Source: JAHFRG01 sp041495205
GTDB lineage: Bacteria; Pseudomonadota; Gammaproteobacteria; Burkholderiales; JAHFRG01
Reading direction: 5' to 3'
Assembly (NCBI GenBank): GCA_041495205.1
Contig: JBGQCF010000007.1
Location: 6,682-70,681, forward strand
DNA length: 64,000 nucleotides
Shown: piece by piece, positions 31,304 to 39,582 of the stretch
Layout of the letters: each line of letters opens with the position of its first letter
Numbering within the stretch: the first letter of the stretch is position 1
The notes under the pieces: model-generated
Told to the model about the DNA's origin: nothing
Seen by the model: only the letters and a program-made list of their open reading frames with translations
Database searches by the model: none
Position numbers and translations under genes: made by a program

Positions 31304-32293
31304 ATGCAGAAAAAATTTCTTATTCTTGGCTTGCTGTTGTTGACAATGGGGGCGTTCGCCGCCCAGGACGAGGCAGTACCGCAAGCGGAGCAACCGGCAG
31401 TTCAGGCGCCGGTTGAGGCGCAGCCGGTATTGCTGCCGCTCGAGATCGCGCAGGAAGTCGCTCAGTCTGAGGATGCCTCGCAGCCCGCTGCCGAGGCGCA
31501 GCCAGATTTGCCGCCGCTCGATCCGGCTAAGCTGCGCGGCATGCGTTCCGCCGCAGCTATAGTGGTGAAACAGGAGCAGGAGCGGCCGCTCTACTCCAAG
31601 AATACCGACGTGCCCATGCCGATCGCATCGATTACTAAACTGATGACGGCTATGGTAATACTCGATGCGCAATTGCCGCTGGATGAGCAAATTACCATTG
31701 AGAAGGAAGACGTAGATACCTTGCGCGGCACCCGTTCCAAGCTCAAGGTCGGGATGACGCTTACGCGCGACGAACTGTTGCAGCTGGCGCTGATGGCTTC
31801 GGAAAACCGCGCCGCTGCTGCTTTGGCGCGCGCATATCCCGGTGGTGTGCCGGCTTTTGTCGCGGCGATGAACCGCAAGGCGGAGGCTTTGGGCATGATG
31901 GATACGCGGTTCGTGGATTCTACCGGCCTAAACAGCGGCAATGTTTCCACGGCGCAGGATTTGGTGAAAATGGTGAAAGCGAGCTACGGTTACGAGTTGA
32001 TACGCGAATACACCACTGCACACTCGCATGCGGTGGCGCTGCGCAAGTCGCGCAACCTGCCTTTCCACAATTCCAACCAGTTGGTTAAAAGCAAGAGCTG
32101 GGATATCGGGCTGTCCAAGACCGGCTATATCCGTGATTCCGGACGCTGCCTGGTGATGCAGGCAAAAATCGCACAGCAGGCGGTGATCATCGTATTGCTG
32201 GATTCATGGGGCAAATACACTCGCATTGCCGACGCCAACCGCATCAAAAGATGGATTGAAACCAGCCTCGTCCGCAAGCCGCGCGCAAGTTAG
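31304..32293 (+). CDS. pbpG: D-Ala-D-Ala endopeptidase PbpG (penicillin-binding protein 7 type)
   Basis: About 329 residues, starting MQKKFLILGLLLLTMGAFAA, a signal peptide; a Pro-, Ala- and Glu-rich linker (about residues 25-75) precedes the peptidase S11 domain. The active-site motifs are present: SITK (in PIASITKLMTAMV), SEN (in MASENRAAAALA) and KTG (in LSKTGYIRDSG). It cleaves peptidoglycan cross-links in the periplasm. The stop TAG at 32291-32293 abuts an inverted-repeat element. Confidence 0.9.
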   Translation: MQKKFLILGLLLLTMGAFAAQDEAVPQAEQPAVQAPVEAQPVLLPLEIAQEVAQSEDASQPAAEAQPDLPPLDPAKLRGMRSAAAIVVKQEQERPLYSKNTDVPMPIASITKLMTAMVILDAQLPLDEQITIEKEDVDTLRGTRSKLKVGMTLTRDELLQLALMASENRAAAALARAYPGGVPAFVAAMNRKAEALGMMDTRFVDSTGLNSGNVSTAQDLVKMVKASYGYELIREYTTAHSHAVALRKSRNLPFHNSNQLVKSKSWDIGLSKTGYIRDSGRCLVMQAKIAQQAVIIVLLDSWGKYTRIADANRIKRWIETSLVRKPRAS

Positions 32294-32570
32294 GGAACCT
32301 CTGATTAAGTCCTCCACGGATTGCGTTGCTGGCAAAATGTAGATGGATGCGAGGCGCGCGACGAAGGTCGTAGCGCGGACTACGAAGCCAAGGAGCGCAA
32401 CGACGCAGACGCCGCATTTTGCCGCAACCCGGACGGGACGGGGCTTGTCCGGGCGGTCTGCTTTGTCGCTCGGCTTGCCAAGGGGAGTGGCCATTGGCTG
32501 TACCTCGCTTCGCGCATCCCATTCCGGAAAGCCGCCGTCGCAACTGCGCAGGACTTAATCAGAGGTTCCA
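32294..32570 (+). mobile_element. Inverted-repeat element, copy 4 (pbpG-egtD)
   Basis: GGAACCTCTGATTAAGTCC at the left and GGACTTAATCAGAGGTTCC at the right are perfect complements of 19 bases. The interior contains GGCAAAATG paired with CATTTTGCC, and the central block GCCGCAACCCGGACGGGACG (32421-32440). Orientation is the same as copy 1. It begins directly after the pbpG stop, and its right end holds AGAGG just before egtD. Target duplication is not clear here. Confidence 0.8.
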
Positions 32571-33548
32571 GTGGCAATGAATGCGGATCTGCCGGTCCGG
32601 TTTTATCATCTTCTTCCGGCGCAAAAAGGTTTTCTAAAAGAAGTTCTGGCCGGGCTGGCTAAGCCCCAGAAACAAATTCCCGCCAAGTTTTTTTACGATC
32701 GCCGCGGCTGCGAGCTGTTCTGCGCCATCTGCGAACTACCCGAGTACTACCTGACGTCCACCGAGACCGCCATGATGCAGCAGTTTGCTGCGGAAATGGC
32801 GCAGTTTCTGGGCCACGGTTGCCTGCTGATTGAATACGGCAGCGGCACCAGCCGCAAAACGCGCATCCTGCTTGAACACTTGCGGCCGCCCGCTTACATG
32901 CCCATTGACATCGCTTGTGAGCAACTGCGCGTTTCGTCGCGGGACCTCGCGCAGGCATTTCCCGGGATGCAGGTGATCGCGGTGTGCGCCGATTATTCCG
33001 AGCCCATCGCGCTTCCCGCATGCGTCTTGCCCGGACTCAAGCGCAGGGTGATTTATTTTCCAGGCTCCACCATCGGTAATTTCACCAAAGCGGAAACAGT
33101 GGTGTTCTTGAAACACGCCTTGCAGGTGGTGGGGCCAGGCGGCGCAATGTTGGTGGGAGTGGATTTAAAAAAACCGCAGGCGCAACTCGACGCCGCTTAC
33201 AACGACAGCCGGGGCGTCACCGCCGAATTCAATTTGAATTTGCTGGCACGCATCAACCGCGAACTGAAAGGCGATTTCAGGCTGGAGAACTTTCGCCATC
33301 GTGCTTTTTACAATGCAGGAGAAGGGCGTATTGAAATGCACCTGGAAAGCCTGGTCGCGCAGCAGGTCATGATACAAGGCAGGCGCTTTGATTTCATTGC
33401 CGGGGAGACGATTCATACCGAGAATTCCTATAAATACTCGGTGAGTGAGTTTCAACAATTAGCGCGGCAAGCGGGATTCGAGCCGCTGCGCGAATGGGCT
33501 GACGCGCAGCAACTTTTCTCGGTGCACTATCTGAATGCCAGCGGCTGA
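32571..33548 (+). CDS. egtD: L-histidine N-alpha-methyltransferase EgtD
   Basis: A 325-residue SAM-dependent methyltransferase forming hercynine (trimethylhistidine), the first step of ergothioneine synthesis. Seen are FFYDRRGCELFCAICELPEY followed by YLTSTETAM, LIEYGSGTSRKTRILLEHL with the SAM-binding region, and PGSTIGNFTKAE. The start is GTG 32571, five bases after AGAGG from the element end; ATG 32577 is an alternative. No egtB is in the window, so the sulfur-adding step must be elsewhere or absent. Confidence 0.88.
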   Translation: MAMNADLPVRFYHLLPAQKGFLKEVLAGLAKPQKQIPAKFFYDRRGCELFCAICELPEYYLTSTETAMMQQFAAEMAQFLGHGCLLIEYGSGTSRKTRILLEHLRPPAYMPIDIACEQLRVSSRDLAQAFPGMQVIAVCADYSEPIALPACVLPGLKRRVIYFPGSTIGNFTKAETVVFLKHALQVVGPGGAMLVGVDLKKPQAQLDAAYNDSRGVTAEFNLNLLARINRELKGDFRLENFRHRAFYNAGEGRIEMHLESLVAQQVMIQGRRFDFIAGETIHTENSYKYSVSEFQQLARQAGFEPLREWADAQQLFSVHYLNASG

Positions 33549-33630
33549 TTTTGCGTTGGGCAAGCACCAGGACGCCGCAGGCGTTGTGTTATGATTAATC
33601 AGAATTGGTTCATCATTAACGGGACGTGCG

Positions 33631-33759
33631 ATGCGTGTCGGGCTTTTCGTGACTTGCCTGGTGGATTTGATGCGCCCGCGCATCGGTTTTGGCTCCGGCA
33701 TAACATGCTGCGCATGTGAGCCTACGCCGAAACCTCGCGCGTTAACCATCCCAGGATAA
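33631..33759 (+). pseudogene. Truncated duplicate of the lutA 5' end (42-codon frame)
   Basis: The first 20 codons repeat the lutA start (MRVGLFVTCLVDLMRPRIGF) with three base differences, all silent. Similarity begins exactly at the ATG and ends after codon 20; the frame then runs through unrelated sequence (GSGITCCACEP) to TAA at 33757-33759, five bases before the lutA ATG. A perfect 6-base-pair hairpin (33703-33717) lies in the tail. It may be a relic, or a short leader peptide coupled to lutA. Confidence 0.6.
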
Positions 33760-33764
33760 GATCC

Positions 33765-34487
33765 ATGCGTGTCGGGCTTTTCGTGACGTGCCTTGTAGAT
33801 TTGATGCGCCCGCGCATCGGTTTTGCCGCGCTGCGGCTCCTGGAGGCAGCAGGCTGCGAAGTGCTGGTCCCGGATACGCAGACCTGCTGCGGCCAGCCTG
33901 GTTATAATTCCGGTGATCGCACTCCCGCGAAAGCGCTGGCGCTCAAAGTGCTGCACGAATTCGCCGGCTGCGATTACATGGTGGTGCCTTCCGGCTCGTG
34001 CGCAGGCATGATACGCGAACACTATCCCCGATTGTTCCAGGATGAGCCGCAACAGCTTGAAAAAATCAGCGGGCTCGCACGACGCACTTACGAGCTTACC
34101 GATTTCCTGGTCAATGTGGCGAAACTGCAAAACGTTCCGGGCAGCTTCCATGGCAGCATCACTTACCACGATTCCTGTTCGGGCTTGCGCGAGCTGGGAG
34201 TAAAAAGCCAGCCGCGCCTGCTGCTCGCCAAAACGCCCGGATTGCAGCTCAAAGAAATGCAGGATTGTGAAACCTGCTGCGGTTTCGGCGGAACTTTTTC
34301 GGTCAAATTTGGCGACATTTCCACACGCATGGCGGACAACAAATGCAACGCCATTCAAGCCAGTGGCGCCGCTGCTGTGGTACTGGGCGATCTGGGTTGC
34401 ATGCTGAATATCGAAGGCAGGTTGCGCCGACGCGGTGATAATAAGACGCGCGTGCTGCATGTGGCCGAAATATTGGCCGGGGAATAG
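33765..34487 (+). CDS. lutA: Lactate utilisation protein LutA
   Basis: A 240-residue protein with two cysteine-rich CCG domains (TCCGQPGYNSG and TCCGFGGTFSVK), plus YHDSCSGLRELG, as in LutA/YkgE. With LutB and LutC it forms the iron-sulfur complex that oxidises L-lactate to pyruvate. It starts an operon with lutB (8-bp gap), the aldehyde dehydrogenase and lutC. A partial duplicate of its 5' end lies just upstream. Confidence 0.88.
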   Translation: MRVGLFVTCLVDLMRPRIGFAALRLLEAAGCEVLVPDTQTCCGQPGYNSGDRTPAKALALKVLHEFAGCDYMVVPSGSCAGMIREHYPRLFQDEPQQLEKISGLARRTYELTDFLVNVAKLQNVPGSFHGSITYHDSCSGLRELGVKSQPRLLLAKTPGLQLKEMQDCETCCGFGGTFSVKFGDISTRMADNKCNAIQASGAAAVVLGDLGCMLNIEGRLRRRGDNKTRVLHVAEILAGE

Positions 34488-34495
34488 GGCGTTTA

Positions 34496-35899
34496 GTGCA
34501 AATCACTTCCATGTACTTCAAGGCGCGCGCCGGCGAAAAACTGCGCGATACGCGACTGCAGCAGGCACTGGCCAAGGCGCAGGGCAAGTTTGTTTATGCT
34601 CGCGCTGACGCCATTCTAGAGCTGGAAAATTTCGAGACGTACCGCGATGCCGCTGCCGGCATACGCGACCGCGTCATCCGCGACCTGGACCTTTATCTCG
34701 AGCAGTTTGAAAAAAACGCAGCCGCGCGCGGCACGGTGGTGCACTGGGCGGAAACTGCGCAAGATGTGAATCGCATCGTCTGTGAAATCGTCGAACTGCA
34801 TGGCGTGCGCAAAGCAGTCAAATCAAAATCCATGGTGAGCGAAGAGTGCGCGCTCAACGAGGCGCTGGAAGCGGCGGGGATCGAAGTGGTGGAGACTGAT
34901 CTTGGCGAATACATCCTGCAGCTTGCGCATGAACCGCCATCGCACATCGTTGCCCCGGTGGTGCACAAGAGCAAGGACGAAGTCTCGGATCTGTTCGAAC
35001 AGAAGCACAAGAAACCGCGCAAGACCGGCATACCGGAACTCTGCCGCGAAGCGCGCGAGGTGCTGCGACCGCATTTTCTTTCCGCAGACATGGGCATTAC
35101 CGGCGCCAATTTTTTGATTGCAGAAACCGGGTCTACACTCATCGTCACGAATGAAGCCAACGGCCGCATGGTGACCACTATGCCGCGCGTGCATGTGGCG
35201 ATTACCGGCATCGAGAAAGTGGTGCCGACGCTGGAGGATATCGCGACCTTGCTGCGTCTTTTGCCACGTTCCGCCACCGGGCAGGCGATTACCAATTACG
35301 TTTCCATTAATAGCGGTGTTAAAGGCAGGGATGAAAGCGATGGACCGGAGCATTTCCACATCGTGCTGGTGGATGCGGGACGAACCAAATTGCTGGGCGG
35401 GGCGATGCAAAGCATGCTGCGCTGCATCCGCTGTGGCGCGTGCATGAACCACTGCCCGGTGTATCAGAATATCGGCGGCCACGCCTACGGCTGGGTGTAT
35501 CCCGGGCCGATGGGCTCGGTGTTGACGCCGGTCTATGCCGGGCTGCAAAACGCGCTGGATTTGCCCAATGCATCCACATTGTGCGGCGAGTGCGCGGTGG
35601 TGTGCCCGGTGAAAATACCGCTTCCCGATTTGATGCGCAATCTGCGCGAGCAGCAGACGGACCTAGGCCTGCGCCCCTGGCAGGAACGGCTGGCGTTGAA
35701 AATCTGGGCGTGGGCGGCTCTGCATCCCGGAATTTATGCTGCGCTCTCGCGCATTGCCGCGCGCATCCTGAAAGGGGTGGCGGGCGATGAAAAACTTCTG
35801 CATCATCTTCCGGGAGGGCACGGCTGGAGCGATGGGCGCGATATGCCTGCGCCTGAAGGCCGCACCTTCCGCGAGCAGTACCAAGACCGAATGAGGTGA
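34496..35899 (+). CDS. lutB: Lactate utilisation iron-sulfur protein LutB
   Basis: A 467-residue LutB. The N-terminal LUD domain contains ANFLIAETGSTLIVTNEANG followed by GRMVTTMPRVHVAI. The C-terminal part has two [4Fe-4S] motifs, CIRCGACMNHCPVYQ and CGECAVVCPVKIP. It is the electron-transferring subunit of lactate oxidation. GTG 34496 is the likely start, 8 bases after lutA; ATG 34511 is possible. Confidence 0.9.
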   Translation: MQITSMYFKARAGEKLRDTRLQQALAKAQGKFVYARADAILELENFETYRDAAAGIRDRVIRDLDLYLEQFEKNAAARGTVVHWAETAQDVNRIVCEIVELHGVRKAVKSKSMVSEECALNEALEAAGIEVVETDLGEYILQLAHEPPSHIVAPVVHKSKDEVSDLFEQKHKKPRKTGIPELCREAREVLRPHFLSADMGITGANFLIAETGSTLIVTNEANGRMVTTMPRVHVAITGIEKVVPTLEDIATLLRLLPRSATGQAITNYVSINSGVKGRDESDGPEHFHIVLVDAGRTKLLGGAMQSMLRCIRCGACMNHCPVYQNIGGHAYGWVYPGPMGSVLTPVYAGLQNALDLPNASTLCGECAVVCPVKIPLPDLMRNLREQQTDLGLRPWQERLALKIWAWAALHPGIYAALSRIAARILKGVAGDEKLLHHLPGGHGWSDGRDMPAPEGRTFREQYQDRMR

Positions 35900-35902
35900 G
35901 CC

Positions 35903-37414
35903 ATGAATAAGCCCGCTGAAACCCTTTCCCTACTGCCGTTGTGGATCGGCGGCGGCAAAGTTGCGAGCCAAAGCGCGCGCTTTGGCGAGGTGACCAATCC
36001 GGCGACTGGCGAAGTGATCCGTCGCGTGCCGTTTGCCAACAGCGCGGATATTGGTGCCGCGGTTGCCGCAGCCAAACAGGCGTTTCCTGCTTGGAGCGAG
36101 ACTCCGCCGCTCAAGCGCGCGCGCATCCTGATGCGTTTCCTGCAGCTTCTCGCAAAAAACCATGAACAACTGGCGCGGCTGGCAAGCGAAGAGCACGGCA
36201 AGACATTGTTGGACGCTGCCGGCTCGCTGCAGCGCGGCATTGAAGTCGTGGAATTCGCCTGCGGCATACCGCATTTGCTCAAGGGCGAGCATTCAGAAAA
36301 TGTAGGCACCGGGGTGGATTGCTATTCGCTCAAGCAGCCGGTGGGCGTGTGCGCCGGGATCACGCCGTTCAACTTCCCCGTGATGGTGCCGCTGTGGATG
36401 TTCCCGGTGGCGATTGCCTGCGGCAACACCTTTGTGCTGAAACCTTCCGAAAAAGTGCCCTCCGCCAGCCTGCGCATGGCCGAACTGTTCAAGGAGGCGG
36501 GGCTGCCCGATGGCGTGTTCAACGTGGTGCACGGGGACAAGGAAGCGGTGGATGCGATTTTGCATCATCCTGAAATCAAGGCCGTGTCCTTCGTCGGTTC
36601 GACGCCGGTCGCCAAATACATTTATGAAACTTGCGCGAAGAACGGCAAGCGGGTGCAGGCGCTGGGCGGTGCGAAAAACCACGCGGTGGTGCTGCCGGAC
36701 GCCGATCTGGAATTTACCGCGGCCGCCTTGATCGGCGCGGCTTATGGTTCGGCGGGCGAGCGCTGCATGGCAATTTCCGCCGTGGTGGCGGTGGGCGAAG
36801 CAGCCGAACCGCTAGTGGCGAAATTGCGCGACAAGGCCGCAAGACTCAAGGTCGGGCCGGGACATATTAGAGAAGTGGAGATGGGACCGCTCGTGACGCG
36901 CGCCCACCGCGACCGGGTGAAAGGCTATATCGATCTCGGCGAGAAGGAAGGCGCGAAGCTGGTGCTGGATGGGCGTGGTCTCAAAGTTTCAGGCCATGAA
37001 AACGGTTTTTATCTGGGGCCTTCGCTGTTTGATCATGTGACACCGCAAATGGCGATTTACCGCGACGAAATTTTCGGCCCGGTGCTGGTGCTGCTGCGGG
37101 CAAGGGATTTCGATGAAGCCATCAAGCTGGTCAACCGCAATCCCCACGCCAACGGCACCGCGGTGTTCACGCGCTCTGGCGCACTGGCAAGGCGCTTCCA
37201 GCATGAAATCGAAGTGGGCATGGTCGGCATCAACGTGCCGATCCCGGTGCCGATGGCGTTTTTCTCCTTCGGCGGCTGGAAAAATTCGCTGTTTGGCGAT
37301 TTGCACGTGCATGGCGTGGAAGGCGTGAAATTCTACACCTGCACCAAGACGGTCACGGCGCGCTGGCCGGAGCAGACCGAAAAACCCAAGCTTGATATGC
37401 CTACCCACGGATGA
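35903..37414 (+). CDS. mmsA: Methylmalonate-semialdehyde dehydrogenase (CoA-acylating) family
   Basis: A 503-residue aldehyde dehydrogenase with the MmsA pattern: GITPFNFPVMVPLWMFPVAI, SFVGSTPVAKYIY, and GSAGERCMAISA with the catalytic Cys. Members oxidise methylmalonate or malonate semialdehyde to propionyl- or acetyl-CoA using CoA and NAD. It sits between lutB (3-bp gap) and lutC, so it is co-transcribed with lactate oxidation genes. A related semialdehyde substrate is possible. Confidence 0.85.
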   Translation: MNKPAETLSLLPLWIGGGKVASQSARFGEVTNPATGEVIRRVPFANSADIGAAVAAAKQAFPAWSETPPLKRARILMRFLQLLAKNHEQLARLASEEHGKTLLDAAGSLQRGIEVVEFACGIPHLLKGEHSENVGTGVDCYSLKQPVGVCAGITPFNFPVMVPLWMFPVAIACGNTFVLKPSEKVPSASLRMAELFKEAGLPDGVFNVVHGDKEAVDAILHHPEIKAVSFVGSTPVAKYIYETCAKNGKRVQALGGAKNHAVVLPDADLEFTAAALIGAAYGSAGERCMAISAVVAVGEAAEPLVAKLRDKAARLKVGPGHIREVEMGPLVTRAHRDRVKGYIDLGEKEGAKLVLDGRGLKVSGHENGFYLGPSLFDHVTPQMAIYRDEIFGPVLVLLRARDFDEAIKLVNRNPHANGTAVFTRSGALARRFQHEIEVGMVGINVPIPVPMAFFSFGGWKNSLFGDLHVHGVEGVKFYTCTKTVTARWPEQTEKPKLDMPTHG

Positions 37415-37525
37415 GCGCGCGCGACAATGAGCGTAGCGAAATTGCGGCGGAGACTAACGTTTCGCGCGGAGTGCGACGTTACGTCGGAGCCAAAACATCC
37501 TGGTCGAAGAATCGGTAAGTGAGTA

Positions 37526-38167
37526 ATGGCCGCACGTGAAAACGTATTGAGTCGTATCCGTGCCGCGCTCGGCAAGAGCGCAAGCCGCGCCGAGCGCGGG
37601 GAAATTAACGCTTATATTAGCCAACATTCGGCGGGCCCCAGGCCGCAGGCGGAATGGAATCTCATAGCGCGCTTTCGCGAGCGCGCTTTGAGTTTAGCGA
37701 GCAGCGTGGATCAGATCGCGTCAATCAGCGAAATGCCGCAAGTGGTCGCGCGTTATTTGCGCGAAAATAATCTGCCGCTGCAAGCCGTGTGCTGGCCGGA
37801 GTTCGCGCAGCTCGATTGGGCTGCGCAGGGCATGAACGTAACCGCGCGGCCCGCGCAAGGAAGTGATCTGGTCGGCGTGACTTCCGCATTTTGCGCCATC
37901 GCTGAAACCGGAACACTGGTGCTGCTTTCAGGAAAAGATACTTCTCCTGCGACCAGCCTTTTGCCGGAAACGCATGTTGCGGTCGTCAGAACTTCACGCA
38001 TTGTAAAAGGCATGGAGGAAGTCTGGAGCTTGCTGCGCAGAGAATATCCTGTGATGCCACGAGCAGTAAACTTTGTCTCAGGCCCTTCACGCACCGCGGA
38101 TATCGAGCAAACCGTGACTCTTGGCGCGCATGGTCCTTATCGAGTGCACATTATCCTCGTTGATTGA
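37526..38167 (+). CDS. lutC: Lactate utilisation protein LutC
   Basis: A 213-residue LUD-domain protein, starting MAARENVLSRIRAALGKSAS, with VGVTSAFCAIAETGTLVLLS and the C-terminal GPSRTADIEQTVTLGAHGPY typical of LutC. It completes the LutABC complex. It is separated from mmsA by a 111-bp gap with a modest TAACGT/ACGTTA dyad, which might be a regulatory site. Confidence 0.9.
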   Translation: MAARENVLSRIRAALGKSASRAERGEINAYISQHSAGPRPQAEWNLIARFRERALSLASSVDQIASISEMPQVVARYLRENNLPLQAVCWPEFAQLDWAAQGMNVTARPAQGSDLVGVTSAFCAIAETGTLVLLSGKDTSPATSLLPETHVAVVRTSRIVKGMEEVWSLLRREYPVMPRAVNFVSGPSRTADIEQTVTLGAHGPYRVHIILVD

Positions 38168-38202
38168 TTTATTGCGTTGCACGACCGGCGGAAAAATTTG
38201 TT

Positions 38203-38232
38203 TGCCCGAAAAAACAGACGCTGGTTATAATC
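38203..38232 (+). promoter_or_regulatory. Candidate promoter for the Kef-ybdK pair
   Basis: TTGCCC (38203-38208), an 18-base spacer, then TATAAT (38227-38232). It lies in the 212-bp gap after lutC, about 150 bases before the Kef-type gene, with a shortened inverted-repeat element in between. Confidence 0.5.
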
Positions 38233-38314
38233 TGTCTATCGTCAAATAGCAGTTCCTGTCTCATGCGGGCGTGAAATCACCGTTCACGCGCAACGCATCC
38301 GTTGTTTCACTTAT

Positions 38315-38362
38315 GGAACCGCTGAACAAGTCCTACGCGGGCGCGACGCTTTCAGAGGTTCC
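38315..38362 (+). mobile_element. 48-bp remnant of the inverted-repeat element
   Basis: GGAACCGCTGAACAAGTCC at one end and CGCTTTCAGAGGTTCC at the other, with the interior deleted. It is recognisable as the GGAACC-type family but lacks the central block. It lies 17 bases before the ATG of the Kef-type gene. Confidence 0.55.
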
Positions 38363-38379
38363 TTAACTGTTCAATCACC

Positions 38380-39582
38380 ATGCCCGAGCTCAACTTTCTG
38401 CCAACTTTGCCTCCCGCACTCACACCGCCCATTTTGTTCGGCTTGCTGCTGCTGGTGGGTTTGCTTGGCGGCGAAGCGGCGCGGCTTTTCGCGCTGCCGC
38501 GCATCACCGGTTACGTGCTGGTGGGAATGTTGTTCGGCCCGGGAGGTCTTGGCGTATTGAGCAGCCAGCTCATCCAGGAAAGCCGGGTGTTTGTGGATAT
38601 TTCGCTGGGCTTGATTCTGTTCGAGCTCGGCCGCCGCCTTGATTACCAATGGCTGCGCCGCAACCGCTGGCTGTTCGCTACTGCGATTGCGGAAAGCGCC
38701 TTTGCCTTCTGTGCGGTTTACCTTGGGCTGCGCTATTTTGATTATCCGCCGCTGTTTGCCGCCATCGCCGCGGCAATCGGCATCGCCACCTCTCCTGCGG
38801 TGGTGCTGCTGGTAGCGCACGAATTGCGCTCCGAGGGCCAGCTCACTGAACGCATGCTGCTGCTCACCGCCGTGAACAGCGTGTTTGCCTTCTTCAGTGT
38901 GACCATGCTGATGCCTTTTCTGCATCTGCAGCACCATGCGGCCTGGGCGGAAACGCTGTTGCAACCGCTCTATGTCATGCTGGGTTCGCTGCTAACGGGT
39001 CTCGTCGTGAGTTATCTCGTGTTGCAATTCGCCGCCTGGCTGGGCAAGCGCGAGGATCGCCAGTTTATCATGCTGGTCGGAATGATTGTGCTCACAGCGG
39101 GATTGGCACGCTCGCTCAATCTTTCGGTGCTGGTTACGCTGCTCACCGTCGGGATACTGGCGCGCAATCTCGACTTTGGCCACAAGCTGATGGCGGTGCA
39201 GTTCGGTCATGGCGGGCAGTTGTTTTTTGTGATTCTGTTTGTGATGGCGGGCGCGAGCCTGCGCTTCGATGCGCTGCCGCAAGCGGGGTTCATCGCCGGT
39301 ATGTACATCGTGCTGCGTTTCCTCGGAAAGGCGCTGGCAATCCTGGTGTTCGGCCGTTTAAGCGGGCTGCGCCCCGGCGCGGCGGGCTTGCTCAGCATCG
39401 CATTGCTGCCGATGTCGGGACTGGCCATCGTCATGGTGCAGGATACCTCCAGTTTGTACCCCGAATTTGGCGCCAAGTTGTCGGCGGTGGTGCTTTCGGC
39501 AGTGGCAATACTGGAGCTTATCGGCCCGCTGGCGACTCAGTTTGCGCTGAAGCAGGCGGGCGAGGCGGGAGAACGGCGATGA
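38380..39582 (+). CDS. Kef-type monovalent cation/proton antiporter
   Basis: A 400-residue CPA2-family membrane protein with about eleven to twelve predicted segments: MLFGPGGLGVLSS near segment 2 and IGIATSPAVVLLVAHELRSE in the transport core. It ends soon after the membrane domain, so the cytosolic KTN/RCK domain that lets KefB and KefC sense glutathione and NADH is absent. It is translationally coupled to ybdK (ATGA at 39579-39582). Confidence 0.82.
   Translation: MPELNFLPTLPPALTPPILFGLLLLVGLLGGEAARLFALPRITGYVLVGMLFGPGGLGVLSSQLIQESRVFVDISLGLILFELGRRLDYQWLRRNRWLFATAIAESAFAFCAVYLGLRYFDYPPLFAAIAAAIGIATSPAVVLLVAHELRSEGQLTERMLLLTAVNSVFAFFSVTMLMPFLHLQHHAAWAETLLQPLYVMLGSLLTGLVVSYLVLQFAAWLGKREDRQFIMLVGMIVLTAGLARSLNLSVLVTLLTVGILARNLDFGHKLMAVQFGHGGQLFFVILFVMAGASLRFDALPQAGFIAGMYIVLRFLGKALAILVFGRLSGLRPGAAGLLSIALLPMSGLAIVMVQDTSSLYPEFGAKLSAVVLSAVAILELIGPLATQFALKQAGEAGERR

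Noticed and set aside
33765..35899. Reading lutA and lutB as glycolate oxidase GlcF or GlcD
   Set aside because: The proteins match the LutA and LutB CCG and LUD patterns, and lutC is present downstream. No FAD-linked GlcD-type gene is in the operon.
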